From assembly GCF_013373795.3 (NCBI RefSeq), contig NZ_CP088022.1:248001-312000 (forward strand): a DNA stretch of 64,000 nt. The letters run 5' to 3'. Source of the DNA: Bradyrhizobium quebecense. Lineage in GTDB: Bacteria > Pseudomonadota > Alphaproteobacteria > Rhizobiales > Xanthobacteraceae. Every line of letters begins with the position of its first letter. The stretch's first letter is position 1. The position numbers and the translations under genes are program-made. A model generated the notes under the pieces. It made no database searches. It saw only the letters and a list, made by a program, of their open reading frames with translations, and was not told the origin of the DNA. This document shows positions 8,794-17,802 of the stretch, one piece after another.

Positions 8794-9644
8794 TGCGGAT
8801 CGATGCCCATCACCATGTGTGGACCTTGGCGCGCGCCGATTACGGCTGGCTGACGCCCGAACGCGGGCCGATCTACCGCGACTTCGGCCTGGCCGACCTG
8901 ATGCCGCATCTCGCCGCGGCCGCCATCGAGGGTACGATCCTGGTGCAGGCGGCGCCGACCGAGGCGGAGACTGCGTTCATGCTCGACGTCGCCAAGGGCT
9001 CGGAGCTGGTACGCGGCGTGGTCGGCTGGATCGATTTCGATGCCGCCGATGCCGCGGCGCGGATCGATGCGATCGCCGATCGCGAACTGCTGGTCGGTCT
9101 GCGGCCGATGGTGCAGGACATCGCCGATGATGACTGGCTGCTGCGGCCGGAACTGGCGGCGCCGCTCGAGGCCATGGTGCGGCATGATCTGGTCTTCGAC
9201 GCGCTGGCGCTGCCGCGCCATTTGCCACGGCTTGTTCAGGTGGTTGATCGCCATCCGGACCTGCAATTCGTGCTCGACCATCTCGGCAAGCCGCAACTCG
9301 CGACCGGCGACATCGCGGCCTGGAAGACTGACATCGCAAGCCTTGCGTTACGGTCCAACGTCGTCTGCAAGCTGTCGGGCCTCGCGACGGAGGCGGCGCC
9401 GAACTGGCAGGTCGCCGATTTGCGCGAGGCCGTGGATCATGGACTGGCATGTTTCGGGCCGCAGCGGATGCTGTGGGGCAGCGACTGGCCGGTCGTCAAT
9501 CTTGCCGGCGGCTATGCGCAATGGTTCGCGGCGGCAGAGACCTTGCTTGCTGATTTGTCAAGTGAAGCAAGAGCTGCGATTTTCGGCGGCAATGCGGCGC
9601 GGGTCTATTTGTCAAGTCGCGGACGGCCAACATCCCGGAAATAG
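8790..9644 (+). CDS. Amidohydrolase family protein, L-fuconolactonase/PDC-hydrolase type (COG3618)
   Basis: 284-residue metal-dependent TIM-barrel hydrolase. The N-terminal MMRIDAHHHVWTL supplies the first His pair, later motifs are QFVLDHLGKP and VVCKLSGL, and the final MLWGSDWPVVNL supplies the conserved Asp. Members of this family hydrolyse lactones such as L-fuconolactone or 2-pyrone-4,6-dicarboxylate. The ATG overlaps the stop of the aldo/keto reductase by 4 nt, indicating translational coupling and a shared pathway. Confidence 0.86.
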   Translation: MMRIDAHHHVWTLARADYGWLTPERGPIYRDFGLADLMPHLAAAAIEGTILVQAAPTEAETAFMLDVAKGSELVRGVVGWIDFDAADAAARIDAIADRELLVGLRPMVQDIADDDWLLRPELAAPLEAMVRHDLVFDALALPRHLPRLVQVVDRHPDLQFVLDHLGKPQLATGDIAAWKTDIASLALRSNVVCKLSGLATEAAPNWQVADLREAVDHGLACFGPQRMLWGSDWPVVNLAGGYAQWFAAAETLLADLSSEARAAIFGGNAARVYLSSRGRPTSRK

Positions 9645-9763
9645 CGCGCGCAAGGCGCCAAATTTGATCCACAGCGCGCCTTGATGAATCATTCCGGGAT
9701 GGTCCATAAGCGGCGTCCGCGCCATCGGTGATTTGGCGGCGCAACGGGGTGAGAGAGACAGGC

Positions 9764-12103
9764 GTGGCAAAGATCCATCATCAGATTGCGCAGGAGCTGG
9801 GAGTTCGCGACGAGCAGGTCGAGGCGGCGGTGACGCTGCTCGACGGCGGCGCCACGGTGCCGTTCATCGCGCGATACCGCAAGGAGCTCACCGGCGCGCT
9901 CGATGACGCCCAGCTGCGCACACTGGAAGAGCGGCTGACCTATCTGCGCGAGCTCGAGGAACGGCGCACCGCGGTGCTCAATTCGATTCGCGAGCAGGGC
10001 AAGCTCGATGCCGCGCTCGAAGCTCAGATCATGGCGGCCGACAGCAAGGGCCGCCTGGAAGACATCTATCTGCCGTACAAGCCGAAGCGCCGCACCAAGG
10101 CCGAGATCGCCAAGGAGGCCGGGCTGGAGCCGCTCGCCGATCTCCTTTTGACCCAGCCGCAGAACGATCCGAACGAGGCCGCTTCGCCCTTCGTCAATGC
10201 CGAAAAGCAGGTCGCCGACGTCGCCGCCGCGCTGGACGGCGCGCGCGCGATCCTGGTCGAGCGCTTCGCCGAGGATGCCGACCTGATCGGGGCGCTGCGC
10301 GAGGAGATGTGGTCGAACGGCATCATGGCCTCGACCGTCCGCACCGGCAAGAAGACCGAAGGCGAGAAGTTCAAGGACTATTTCGATTTCTCCGAGCCGC
10401 TGCCGAAGCTGCCGTCGCATCGCATCCTGGCGCTGTTCCGCGGCGAGAAGGAAGAGATCCTCGACCTCGCAATCAAGCCGGAGGCGCAGGAGCCTGTGGC
10501 GGGTGTGCCCGGCCTCTACGAACTCCGGATCATGAACCGCTTTGCGATCTCCAACCAGGGCCGCAAGGGCGACAAGTGGCTGACGGAGACGGTGCGCTGG
10601 GCCTGGCGTACCAAGATCCAGATCCATCTCAACATCGACCTGCGGATGCGGCTGTGGACCGCGGCCGAGACCGAGGCGGTGCGCGTGTTCGCCTCGAATT
10701 TGCGCGATCTGCTGCTGGCGGCGCCGGCCGGCCCGCGCGCCACCATGGGGCTCGACCCCGGCTATCGCACCGGCGTCAAGGTCGCGGTGATCGATGCCAC
10801 CGGCAAGGTGGTGGCGCATACGGCGATCTTTCCGCACGAGCCGCAGCGGCGCTGGGACGAGGCGCTGGCCATTCTCGGCAAGCTCGCGATCGAGCATGGC
10901 GTCGAGCTGATCGCGATCGGCAACGGCACCGCCTCGCGCGAGACCGACAAGCTCGCCGCCGAGCTCGTGAAGCGGCTGCCCGAGCGAAAGATGACCAAGA
11001 TCGTGGTCTCCGAAGCCGGCGCATCGGTCTACTCGGCCTCCGCCTTCGCCTCGAACGAATTGCCCGACCTCGACGTCACCATTCGCGGCGCGGTCTCGAT
11101 CGCGCGGCGCCTGCAGGATCCGCTGGCCGAGCTCGTCAAGATCGATCCGAAGGCGATCGGCGTCGGCCAGTACCAGCACGATCTCGGCGAGGCCAAGCTG
11201 GCGCGCTCGCTCGATGCCGTGGTGGAAGACTGCGTGAACGCGGTCGGCGTCGATGCCAATACCGCCTCGGTGCCGCTGCTCTCGCGGGTGTCGGGTATCG
11301 GACAGGGGCTGGCGCAGAGCATCGTGCAGCATCGCGACGCCAACGGCCCGTTCAAGTCGCGCAAGGCACTGAAGGAGGTGCCGCGGCTCGGGCCGAAGGC
11401 GTTCGAGCAATGCGCCGGCTTCCTGCGCATCAGCAATGGCGAGGACCCGCTCGATTCATCCGGCGTGCACCCGGAAGCCTATCCTGTCGTGCGCCGTATC
11501 CTCGAGGCCACCAAGAGCGATATCAAGGCGCTGATCGGCAATGCCGATGTGGTGCGCGGGCTCAGGCCGCAATCCTTCGTCGACGACACCTTCGGTCTGC
11601 CGACCGTCACCGACATTCTGCGCGAGCTGGAAAAGCCCGGCCGCGACCCGCGTCCGGCGTTCAAGGCGGCGGTGTTCAAGGATGGCGTCGAAGAGGTCAA
11701 GGATCTCAAGAAGGGCATGATCCTCGAAGGCACCGTGACCAACGTCGCCGCCTTCGGCGCTTTCGTCGATATCGGCGTGCACCAGGATGGCCTGGTGCAC
11801 ATCTCCGCCATGTCGAGGAATTTCATCAAGGACCCGCGCGAGGTGGTGAAGCCGGGCGACATCGTCAAGGTCAAGGTTCTGGACGTCGAGGTCGCGCGCA
11901 AGCGCATCGCGCTGACGCTGCGGCTCGACGACGAGATCGGTCCGAAGAAGGACAACGCTGGCCCGTCGCGCGATTTCTCGCGCGGCTCGGCCAAGATGAC
12001 GTCGTCGGCTCCGCGCCGTCCGCAGGAGCAGTCCGGCGGCGGCGCGCTCGCCGAGGCGCTGCGCCGCGCGGCCGAGAAGAGCGGGCGCGGCAAGCCGACC
12101 TGA
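9764..12103 (+). CDS. tex: Tex family RNA-binding transcriptional accessory protein
   Basis: 779-residue cytoplasmic nucleic-acid-binding protein, usual length for Tex. GTG 9764 gives [14 protein letters not shown], the normal N terminus; GGGTGAGAGAGA lies upstream. Domain order is Tex N-terminal helical region (to ~190), YqgF/RNase H-like domain (~326-450, starting [17 protein letters not shown]), tandem helix-hairpin-helix (~490-570, [12 protein letters not shown]), and S1 RNA-binding domain (~650-722, [29 protein letters not shown]), then a basic Ser/Pro/Gly-rich tail. Stands alone. It influences transcription and expression under stress in other bacteria. Confidence 0.96.
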   Translation: MAKIHHQIAQELGVRDEQVEAAVTLLDGGATVPFIARYRKELTGALDDAQLRTLEERLTYLRELEERRTAVLNSIREQGKLDAALEAQIMAADSKGRLEDIYLPYKPKRRTKAEIAKEAGLEPLADLLLTQPQNDPNEAASPFVNAEKQVADVAAALDGARAILVERFAEDADLIGALREEMWSNGIMASTVRTGKKTEGEKFKDYFDFSEPLPKLPSHRILALFRGEKEEILDLAIKPEAQEPVAGVPGLYELRIMNRFAISNQGRKGDKWLTETVRWAWRTKIQIHLNIDLRMRLWTAAETEAVRVFASNLRDLLLAAPAGPRATMGLDPGYRTGVKVAVIDATGKVVAHTAIFPHEPQRRWDEALAILGKLAIEHGVELIAIGNGTASRETDKLAAELVKRLPERKMTKIVVSEAGASVYSASAFASNELPDLDVTIRGAVSIARRLQDPLAELVKIDPKAIGVGQYQHDLGEAKLARSLDAVVEDCVNAVGVDANTASVPLLSRVSGIGQGLAQSIVQHRDANGPFKSRKALKEVPRLGPKAFEQCAGFLRISNGEDPLDSSGVHPEAYPVVRRILEATKSDIKALIGNADVVRGLRPQSFVDDTFGLPTVTDILRELEKPGRDPRPAFKAAVFKDGVEEVKDLKKGMILEGTVTNVAAFGAFVDIGVHQDGLVHISAMSRNFIKDPREVVKPGDIVKVKVLDVEVARKRIALTLRLDDEIGPKKDNAGPSRDFSRGSAKMTSSAPRRPQEQSGGGALAEALRRAAEKSGRGKPT

Positions 12104-12117
12104 GCCGCAGACGAGGG

Positions 12118-12135
12118 CGGCAGCCAAGGCTGCCG
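12118..12135 (+). terminator. Short GC-rich hairpin after tex
   Basis: CGGCAGCC-AA-GGCTGCCG, 8-bp arms, begins 15 nt after the tex stop. No U-tract follows, so its terminator function is uncertain. Confidence 0.35.
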
Positions 12136-12189
12136 GCCCCGTTCGAAAATCGACCACGTGACGCGTCTGACCGAGGCGCCTAAGCCGTC

Positions 12190-12324
12190 CCCGTCATCCT
12201 GAGGTGCCCGCGGCGCGGGCCTCGAAGGATGAATCGGCCGGAGACGGGGCCGTGCATCCTTCGAGGCTCGCAAGAGCTCGCACCTCCAGCGACAATGGCT
12301 ACGCCATTGCGCGGGATGACGGGG
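12190..12324. repeat. Intergenic palindromic repeat, CGTCATCCTGAGG family (diverged copy)
   Basis: The left end reads CCGTCATCCTGAGGTGC and the right end GGGATGACGGG. Inner arms are CTCGAAGGATGAA and GCATCCTTCGAG. The same family occurs at 39595-39696 with perfect outer arms. It fills the gap between the convergent ends of tex and the catalase gene, where it may act as a two-way transcript end. Confidence 0.75.
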
Positions 12325-12341
12325 CGGATGGGCTGTCCCGG

Positions 12342-13805
12342 CTACAGCTCTCCCTTGGCATACCGCGCGAGCGCGTCCGCCACGCCCTTGCCGTAGGCGG
12401 GATCGGCCTTGCTACAATTCGCAACGTGCCGTTCCTGGATGTGCTTCGACGCCTGGCCGACCTGGCGGGCGGTGTTGTCGAACAGCGCCTGCTTTTGTGC
12501 GGCATTCATCTTGCGGAACAGATCGCCCGGCTGCTGCCAGTGGTCGTCGTCCATGCGGTGATCCCAATGTGCCGCCGCGCCGACAATTTCGAGCGGCGGC
12601 TCGTTCAGTTGCGGCTGGTCGGTCCATTCGCCGTGGCTGTTCGGCCAGTAGGTCAGCGTGGCGCCCAGATTGCCGTCGGTGCGCATCGCGCCATCGCGGT
12701 GATAGCTGTGGAACGGACATTTCGGCGCGTTGACCGGGATCTGGTGGTGGTTGACGCCGAGCCGGTAGCGTTGCGCGTCGCCATAGGAGAACAGGCGGGC
12801 CTGCAGCATCTTGTCCGGCGAATAGCCGATGCCGGGCACGACATTGGCCGGCGTGAACGCCGCCTGCTCGACCTCGGCGAAGACGTTCTCCGGGTTGCGG
12901 TTGAGCTCGAAATGGCCGACCTCGATCAGGGGATAATCCGCCTTCGGCCACACCTTGGTCAGGTCGAACGGGTTGAACGGGAAGGCCCTGGCCTGCGCGT
13001 CCGTCATCACCTGGATGAACAGCGTCCAGCGCGGGAAGTCGCCGCGCTCGATGTTATTGAACAGATCGCGCTGGTGGCTCTCGCGGTCCTTGCCGATCAG
13101 TGCTTCGGCCTCGGCGTCGGTCAGGTTCTGGACACCCTGCCGGGTGCGGAAATGGTATTTCACCCAGACGCGCTCGTTGTTGGCATTGATCATGCTGTAG
13201 GCGTGGCTGCCGAAGCCGTGCTGGTGGCGGAAGCTCTTCGGAATGCCGCGCTCGCTCATGACGATGGTGACCTGGTGCAGCGCTTCCGGCAGCAGCGTCC
13301 AGAAGTCCCAGTTCATGTCGGGCTCGCGCACGCCCGTGCGCGGATGCCGCTTGATCGCGTGGTTGAGGTCGATGAAGCGCAGGGGATCGCGGAAGAAGAA
13401 CACCGGCGTGTTGTTGCCCACCACGTCCCAATTGCCTTCGTCGGTGTAGAATTTCAGCGCGAAGCCGCGGATGTCGCGCTCCGCGTCCGCCGCGCCGCGC
13501 TCGCCGGCAACGGTGGAGAACCGCGCGAACATCGGCGTCTGCTTGCCGATCTCCGAGAAGATGCTAGCCTTGGTGTAGCGCGTGATGTCGTGGGTGACGG
13601 TGAAGGTGCCGTGCGCGCCGGCGCCCTTGGCGTGCATTCGACGCTCCGGGATCACTTCGCGGTGAAAGTGCGCCAGCTTCTCGATCAGCCAGACATCCTG
13701 CAAAAGCGCCGGCCCGCGCGGTCCCGCCGTCATGATGTTCACATTGTCGGCAACGGGTGCGCCGGAGGCGTGGGTCAGGAATGGCTTCTTGATCTCGTCG
13801 CTCAT
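12342..13805 (-). CDS. katA: Catalase, small-subunit monofunctional type
   Basis: 487-residue haem catalase (2 H2O2 to O2 and water). The ATG at 13805 follows AAGGAG; an in-frame ATG 14 codons upstream lacks support. Distal catalytic His58 lies in [14 protein letters not shown], catalytic Asn131/132 in [14 protein letters not shown], and the proximal haem Tyr in [12 protein letters not shown]. The length and the absence of a C-terminal flavodoxin-like domain place it with clade 3 small-subunit catalases. Single gene, no OxyR nearby. The symbol katA is by family. Confidence 0.95.
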   Translation of the reverse strand: MSDEIKKPFLTHASGAPVADNVNIMTAGPRGPALLQDVWLIEKLAHFHREVIPERRMHAKGAGAHGTFTVTHDITRYTKASIFSEIGKQTPMFARFSTVAGERGAADAERDIRGFALKFYTDEGNWDVVGNNTPVFFFRDPLRFIDLNHAIKRHPRTGVREPDMNWDFWTLLPEALHQVTIVMSERGIPKSFRHQHGFGSHAYSMINANNERVWVKYHFRTRQGVQNLTDAEAEALIGKDRESHQRDLFNNIERGDFPRWTLFIQVMTDAQARAFPFNPFDLTKVWPKADYPLIEVGHFELNRNPENVFAEVEQAAFTPANVVPGIGYSPDKMLQARLFSYGDAQRYRLGVNHHQIPVNAPKCPFHSYHRDGAMRTDGNLGATLTYWPNSHGEWTDQPQLNEPPLEIVGAAAHWDHRMDDDHWQQPGDLFRKMNAAQKQALFDNTARQVGQASKHIQERHVANCSKADPAYGKGVADALARYAKGEL

Positions 13806-14239
13806 CGAAAGCTCCTTGTTGAAAGTCGGCACGCGTCGTCCCGCCACCGCGGAGAGGCCGGGCGAGGGGCGATTGCATCGCGGATCGGGTTATGGCCGGC
13901 GAGGAGGCGAGACCCCGGTGATCGACAGATTGTGAACCGGGCCTACGCGCTCTCGACGACATCGTTGTTCTCGGACGGGTCGAGGATTAAGAAACCCGGC
14001 GGATCGATTCAACGCGCGCTATCCGCTGATTTCAGCCAAATATCCGTCGATCTCGGCCAACGCAGTCGTGGCCGTGATCCAGCCATTTGCCGCGCGTGCC
14101 GGCGCGTTCGCCAATCCTAAATCCGGCGTCAGAATCTGGCGCATTTGTCAGTTGAAGTCGGCCTCACGCTTGCGTCTTCTGGTCATCCTCTGCATGCGGC
14201 GGCACGAGGTTCGCCGCGGTCCCAATCAGGGAGGATTTC
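13806..14239. other. Intergenic stretch without a recognised gene
   Basis: About 430 bases between the divergent catalase and Gly/His-rich protein genes. It must hold both promoters. No clear OxyR-type or other operator, repeat or RNA gene was recognised. Confidence 0.6.
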
Positions 14240-14761
14240 ATGACGAACAGGCTCTTCACGCTTCTCACGGCAGCGACGCTCGCCGTCAGCGTTGCGCTGG
14301 CACCTGCAGCCCTCGCCAGGGGCGGCGGTGGTGGCGGCGGCGGACATGGCGGCGGCGGTGGCTTCGGTGGCGGCCACGGCGGTGGCTTCGGTGGCGCCAT
14401 GGGTGGCGGCATGCATGGTGGCGGCTTTGGCGGCGGAATGCATGGCGGTGGCTTCGGTGGAGGTATGCGTGGTGGCGGCGCGGCATTCGCCGCGATGGGC
14501 GGCGTTGGGCATTTTGCCGGTGGGCATTTTGGCGGCGCGCGCTTCGCAGGTTCTCCCGCGTTCGGCCCGCGATTCGCCGGCGCCGGATTCCACGGCTCGC
14601 ACTTCTTCCATCACGGCGGCTTCTTCCACCACCACCGCTTCCATCGCTTCGCCTTCTTCGGCGGGCCCGCCATCTATGCCGATTACTATGACGGCTGCTA
14701 CCGCAGGGTATGGACGTCGTACGGTCTGCAATGGGTCAATGTGTGCGGGGACTATTGGTGA
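14240..14761 (+). CDS. Secreted glycine/histidine-rich low-complexity protein
   Basis: 173-residue protein with a clear Sec signal peptide (residues 1-27, ending ALAPAALA). Residues 28-85 are almost entirely GG[HFM] units (for example GGGFGGGMHGG), followed by a His/Phe-rich block (HGSHFFHHGGFFHHHRFHRF) and a C-terminal tail with two Cys (DGCYRR...NVCGDYW). A GGGAGG ribosome site precedes ATG 14240. The His content suggests metal or surface binding, but that is inference and no function is recognised. It is followed by a two-component system. Confidence 0.8.
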   Translation: MTNRLFTLLTAATLAVSVALAPAALARGGGGGGGGHGGGGGFGGGHGGGFGGAMGGGMHGGGFGGGMHGGGFGGGMRGGGAAFAAMGGVGHFAGGHFGGARFAGSPAFGPRFAGAGFHGSHFFHHGGFFHHHRFHRFAFFGGPAIYADYYDGCYRRVWTSYGLQWVNVCGDYW

Positions 14762-14853
14762 TCGCCCAACGAACCGCACCGTTGTCGCGGCCGTCGCCAG
14801 GCGTTCCATCCAGCCCCGGAATGGGATAGTCTGGCGGCGACCGTTGCGGGGCG

Positions 14854-14900
14854 CTCGGAGAGTTTGAGAACTCGGGGAGTTCAGGACAACTCGGAGAGTT
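14854..14900 (+). repeat. Three direct repeats before the response-regulator gene
   Basis: CTCGGRGAGTT occurs at 14854-14864, 14871-14881 and 14890-14900 (steps of 17 and 19 nt), each followed by a variant of yaaga. The last copy supplies the ribosome-binding GGAGAG of the gene starting at 14908. Confidence 0.7.
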
Positions 14901-14907
14901 CAAGACC

Positions 14908-15600
14908 ATGACCGGAGCTCACCGCCGCATTCTCGTCGTCGAGGACGATCCGGAAACCGCGGGACAGCTCGTCGAGGAGCTTACCAGCAGCGGTTATGAC
15001 GTGGATCTGGCGGCGAACGGCCGCGAGGCGCTGAGCCAGGGGGCGGCACGCGACTATGCCGTGATCACGATCGATCGCATGCTGCCCGACATCGACGGCA
15101 TCACGGTGATGCGCCAGATGCGCGACGACGGCATCGCGGTGCCGTTCCTGATCATCAGTGCGCTCGGCGAGGTCGATGATCGTGTACGCGGCTTGCGCGC
15201 CGGCGGCGACGACTATCTGGTCAAGCCGTTTTCCTTTGTCGAACTGCTGGCGCGGCTGGAGGCGCTTGGCCGCCGCAGCGAGACCGTTGCCAAGGAGACC
15301 ATCCTGCGGGTCGGCGATCTCGCGGTTGATCTGATCGCGCGGACGGCAAGCCGCCGCGGCCGCAAGATTCCGCTGCTGCCGAAGGAATTTCAGCTGCTCG
15401 AATATCTCGCGCGCAACGAAGGCCGCGTGGTGTCGCGCGCCATGCTGCTGCAGCACGTGTGGGACCTGCACTTCGATCCTTCCACCAACATCATCGACGT
15501 CTATGTCGGCCGGGTGCGCCGCAAGGTCGACGACCAGCAAGCCTATCCGCTGATCCACACGATCCGCGGCATCGGGTACTGCCTCCGTGCTCCTGGCTAA
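14908..15600 (+). CDS. OmpR/PhoB-family response regulator
   Basis: 230 residues. The receiver domain (1-~118) has acidic residues Glu12-Asp13-Asp14, phosphoacceptor Asp56 in VITIDRMLPDIDG, and Lys106 in DDYLVKPFS. The winged-helix DNA-binding domain (~135-228) has the transactivation/recognition region FQLLEYLARNEGRVVSRAMLLQHVWDLHFDPSTNIIDVYVGRVRRKVD. The histidine kinase gene overlaps its 3' end by 14 nt. The start ATG is preceded by GGAGAG within a triple direct repeat. Closest in layout to QseB/TctD- or CusR-like regulators; the signal is unknown. Confidence 0.94.
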   Translation: MTGAHRRILVVEDDPETAGQLVEELTSSGYDVDLAANGREALSQGAARDYAVITIDRMLPDIDGITVMRQMRDDGIAVPFLIISALGEVDDRVRGLRAGGDDYLVKPFSFVELLARLEALGRRSETVAKETILRVGDLAVDLIARTASRRGRKIPLLPKEFQLLEYLARNEGRVVSRAMLLQHVWDLHFDPSTNIIDVYVGRVRRKVDDQQAYPLIHTIRGIGYCLRAPG

Positions 15601-16954
15601 GACCCTCAGATCGTCGACGTTCCGCCTGGCGTTGATCGCGATCGGTACGTTCGGCCTCATCGTGTCCGCGATCTTCGCCTATGTCTACTGGTCGACGCTG
15701 TCCTATGTGCGCGACAGGTCCGACCGCGCCATCATGACCGAGCAGGCAAGCCTGGATGATGCCTATGCGCGGTCCGGCCGCGATGGCCTGACCGCGTTGA
15801 TCGCGCAACGCATCGCAAACAAGGGCGATCAGGTTTATCTGCTGGTTGGCACCGGCTCCGTGGTGCTCGCGGGAAATCTCAAGCAATGGCCGGCCGACAC
15901 CGCTGGGGACGGATGGACGGAATTTCGGACCTCGCTGCCAGGGCTGCCTTCGGGAACCGCGCTCGTGCGCGCCGTGACGAAGACCTTGCCAGGCGGTGAT
16001 CGGTTGCTGGTCGGCCGCGACATCAGCGATCTCGACGGCTTCATGGCGCAGATCAGGGCCGCGGGGATCGCGGTCGTCGTGCTGATCATCGGCCTTGCGG
16101 CCGCCGCCAGCATCGGGGTCACGCGGCGAACGGTCGGCCGGATCGAGTCGATCAATGCGACCAGCCGCGCCATCATGCTCTCCGGCCTCGACCAGCGCAT
16201 CCCGCTCCATGGCAGTCATGACGAATGGGATCGCGTCGCGGAGAACCTCAATCTGATGCTGGATCGCATCCAGACCCTGATGGGCGACGTCAAGCAGGTC
16301 AGCGAGAATATCGCCCACGACCTGCGCACGCCGCTGACCCGCATGCGCGGCCGGCTCGAGAAGGCCTATCACGCCCCGCGCAACGGGGAGGGCGATGCGG
16401 CGCTGATCGGCGACACCATCGCCGATCTCGACGCGGTGCTCGGGATGTTCGCGTCGATCACGCGGATTTCCGAGATCGAGACGCGGGCGCGCAAGGGCGC
16501 GTTCCGCACCGTCAATCTCGTCGAGATCGCAGGCGAGGTGGTCGAGCTCTACGATGCCGCCGCCGAAGAGGTCACCACCCATCTCGACCTAGCGGGCGAT
16601 CCGGCAGTATTGGTCACCGGCGATCGCGACCTCCTGTTCGACGCCATCGCAAATCTCGTCGACAACGCCATCAAGCATGGCCGTCCGGGCGGACGGGTGA
16701 CCGTGACCTGCGACAACGACGAGGGCGGGCCGGTGATTTCGGTCGCCGACGACGGCCCCGGCATCCCAGCCGAGCAGCACGATCGCGTCTTCAAGCGCTT
16801 CTATCGGCTCGAGCAAAGCCGCTATACGCCAGGCAACGGCCTCGGCCTCAGCCTGGTCGCGGCGGTCGCCAGTCTGCACGGCGCGCGCATCGAATTGCGC
16901 GACAACGCACCGGGACTGTTGTGCAGGCTCGTGTTTTCGCCGACGGAAACGTAG
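15587..16954 (+). CDS. Sensor histidine kinase
   Basis: 455-residue inner-membrane kinase starting at GTG 15587 inside the response-regulator gene. Transmembrane segments lie at about 13-36 and 158-178, flanking a ~120-residue periplasmic sensor. HAMP is at ~178-232. The phosphoacceptor His244 lies in NIAHDLRTPLTRMR. The HATPase domain has NLVDNAIKHG (N box), VADDGPGIP (G1), FKRFYRLEQSR (F box) and GNGLGLSLVAAV (G2). It forms a pair with the preceding regulator by translational coupling. The sensor domain gives no ligand clue. Confidence 0.94.
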   Translation: MLLAKTLRSSTFRLALIAIGTFGLIVSAIFAYVYWSTLSYVRDRSDRAIMTEQASLDDAYARSGRDGLTALIAQRIANKGDQVYLLVGTGSVVLAGNLKQWPADTAGDGWTEFRTSLPGLPSGTALVRAVTKTLPGGDRLLVGRDISDLDGFMAQIRAAGIAVVVLIIGLAAAASIGVTRRTVGRIESINATSRAIMLSGLDQRIPLHGSHDEWDRVAENLNLMLDRIQTLMGDVKQVSENIAHDLRTPLTRMRGRLEKAYHAPRNGEGDAALIGDTIADLDAVLGMFASITRISEIETRARKGAFRTVNLVEIAGEVVELYDAAAEEVTTHLDLAGDPAVLVTGDRDLLFDAIANLVDNAIKHGRPGGRVTVTCDNDEGGPVISVADDGPGIPAEQHDRVFKRFYRLEQSRYTPGNGLGLSLVAAVASLHGARIELRDNAPGLLCRLVFSPTET

Positions 16955-17016
16955 CGAGTGTTGGCGCTGTCGCGAGAATGCGGATGTATGTCCGCCGGCC
17001 GTGCAACAAACTTGGT

Positions 17017-17150
17017 GTCGTCCCGGGCAAGCGAAGCGCGACCCGGGACCCATAACCACAAATGCGAATTGCTCTTGCTGAGCTGGGGCCGCAGCTCGCT
17101 TCAACAACACGACCCTGTGGTTATGGGTCCCTGCTCTCGCAGGGACGACG
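17017..17150. repeat. Intergenic palindromic repeat, GTCGTCCC / GGGACCCATAACC family
   Basis: Outer arms GTCGTCCC and GGGACGAC; inner arms GGGACCCATAACCACA and TGTGGTTATGGGTCCC (perfect, 16 bp). It lies between the convergent ends of the histidine kinase and azoreductase genes and may help end both transcripts. Confidence 0.8.
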
Positions 17151-17166
17151 ATGCGGTGAGAGTAGC

Positions 17167-17793
17167 TCAAAACCGCCCCGCCATCTCCGCGAGCCGGCGG
17201 TGCGCGGCCTCGCGCGCCGCGCGGATCGGCTCCGCAGGCCCGGTGGTCGGGCCGATCGGCACGAAGCGGACGTCGCTGACGCCGATGAAGCGCAGCGCCT
17301 CACGCAGATAGGGCGTCGCCATGTCGATGCGGCGGCGGTTCATGCCGGTGACGAAGTCGCTGCCGCTGGCGATGATCACGACCGTCGGGCGGTCCTTGAG
17401 CAGCGGAAGATAACCTAACGCCGGATCGAAGCGGAAGGTCAGGCCGGGCTGGATGATGACATCGAGCCACTGCTTGAGCTTGTAGGGGATGGAAAAATTC
17501 CACATCGGCGTCGAGATCAGCACGCGGTCGGCCAGCGACAGCCGCAGCGCCAGGCGCTCGGCGACGGCAAAGGCGTCGTGTTGCGAATTGGTGAACGTCT
17601 TGCCGCCGATCCGGGCGTATTTCGCCTCGAGCAGATACCCCTCGAACTCCGGCAATGGCTCGCGCCACAGGTTCATCGCGTCGATCTCCCAGTCCGGCCG
17701 CACTTCGCGGAAGCGATCGAGAAAGACGCGCGCTCCGGCTGCCGATTCCGAATCGGCGCGGGGAGAGCAGGCGACGTGAAGCAGCTTCGGCAC
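17167..17793 (-). CDS. FMN-dependent NADH-azoreductase-like flavoprotein (AzoR family)
   Basis: 208-residue flavodoxin-fold quinone/azo reductase. The first strand and phosphate loop read KLLHVACSPRADSESA, the FMN-ring motif is LISTPMWNFSIPYKLKQWLD, and IIASGSDF follows. GTG 17793 lies after GAGGAGG. It is the last gene of the long minus-strand run, 9 nt after the SMP-30 fusion. In the pathway it could reduce a quinone or another oxidised intermediate, or just give stress protection. Confidence 0.87.
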   Translation of the reverse strand: MPKLLHVACSPRADSESAAGARVFLDRFREVRPDWEIDAMNLWREPLPEFEGYLLEAKYARIGGKTFTNSQHDAFAVAERLALRLSLADRVLISTPMWNFSIPYKLKQWLDVIIQPGLTFRFDPALGYLPLLKDRPTVVIIASGSDFVTGMNRRRIDMATPYLREALRFIGVSDVRFVPIGPTTGPAEPIRAAREAAHRRLAEMAGRF

Positions 17794-17802
17794 TGCGCCT
17801 CC

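Noticed and set aside
9689..11410. A 573-codon minus-strand frame within tex
   Set aside because: Antisense shadow of Tex, whose domains are complete on the plus strand.
12190..12324. CRISPR-like or IS terminal repeat at the CGTCATCCTGAGG elements
   Set aside because: No regular spacers, no transposase, and single two-arm palindromes in each gap; these are intergenic palindromic repeats.
12204..14120. A 638-codon plus-strand frame across the catalase gene
   Set aside because: Antisense to a well-conserved catalase; no motifs and no ribosome site of its own.
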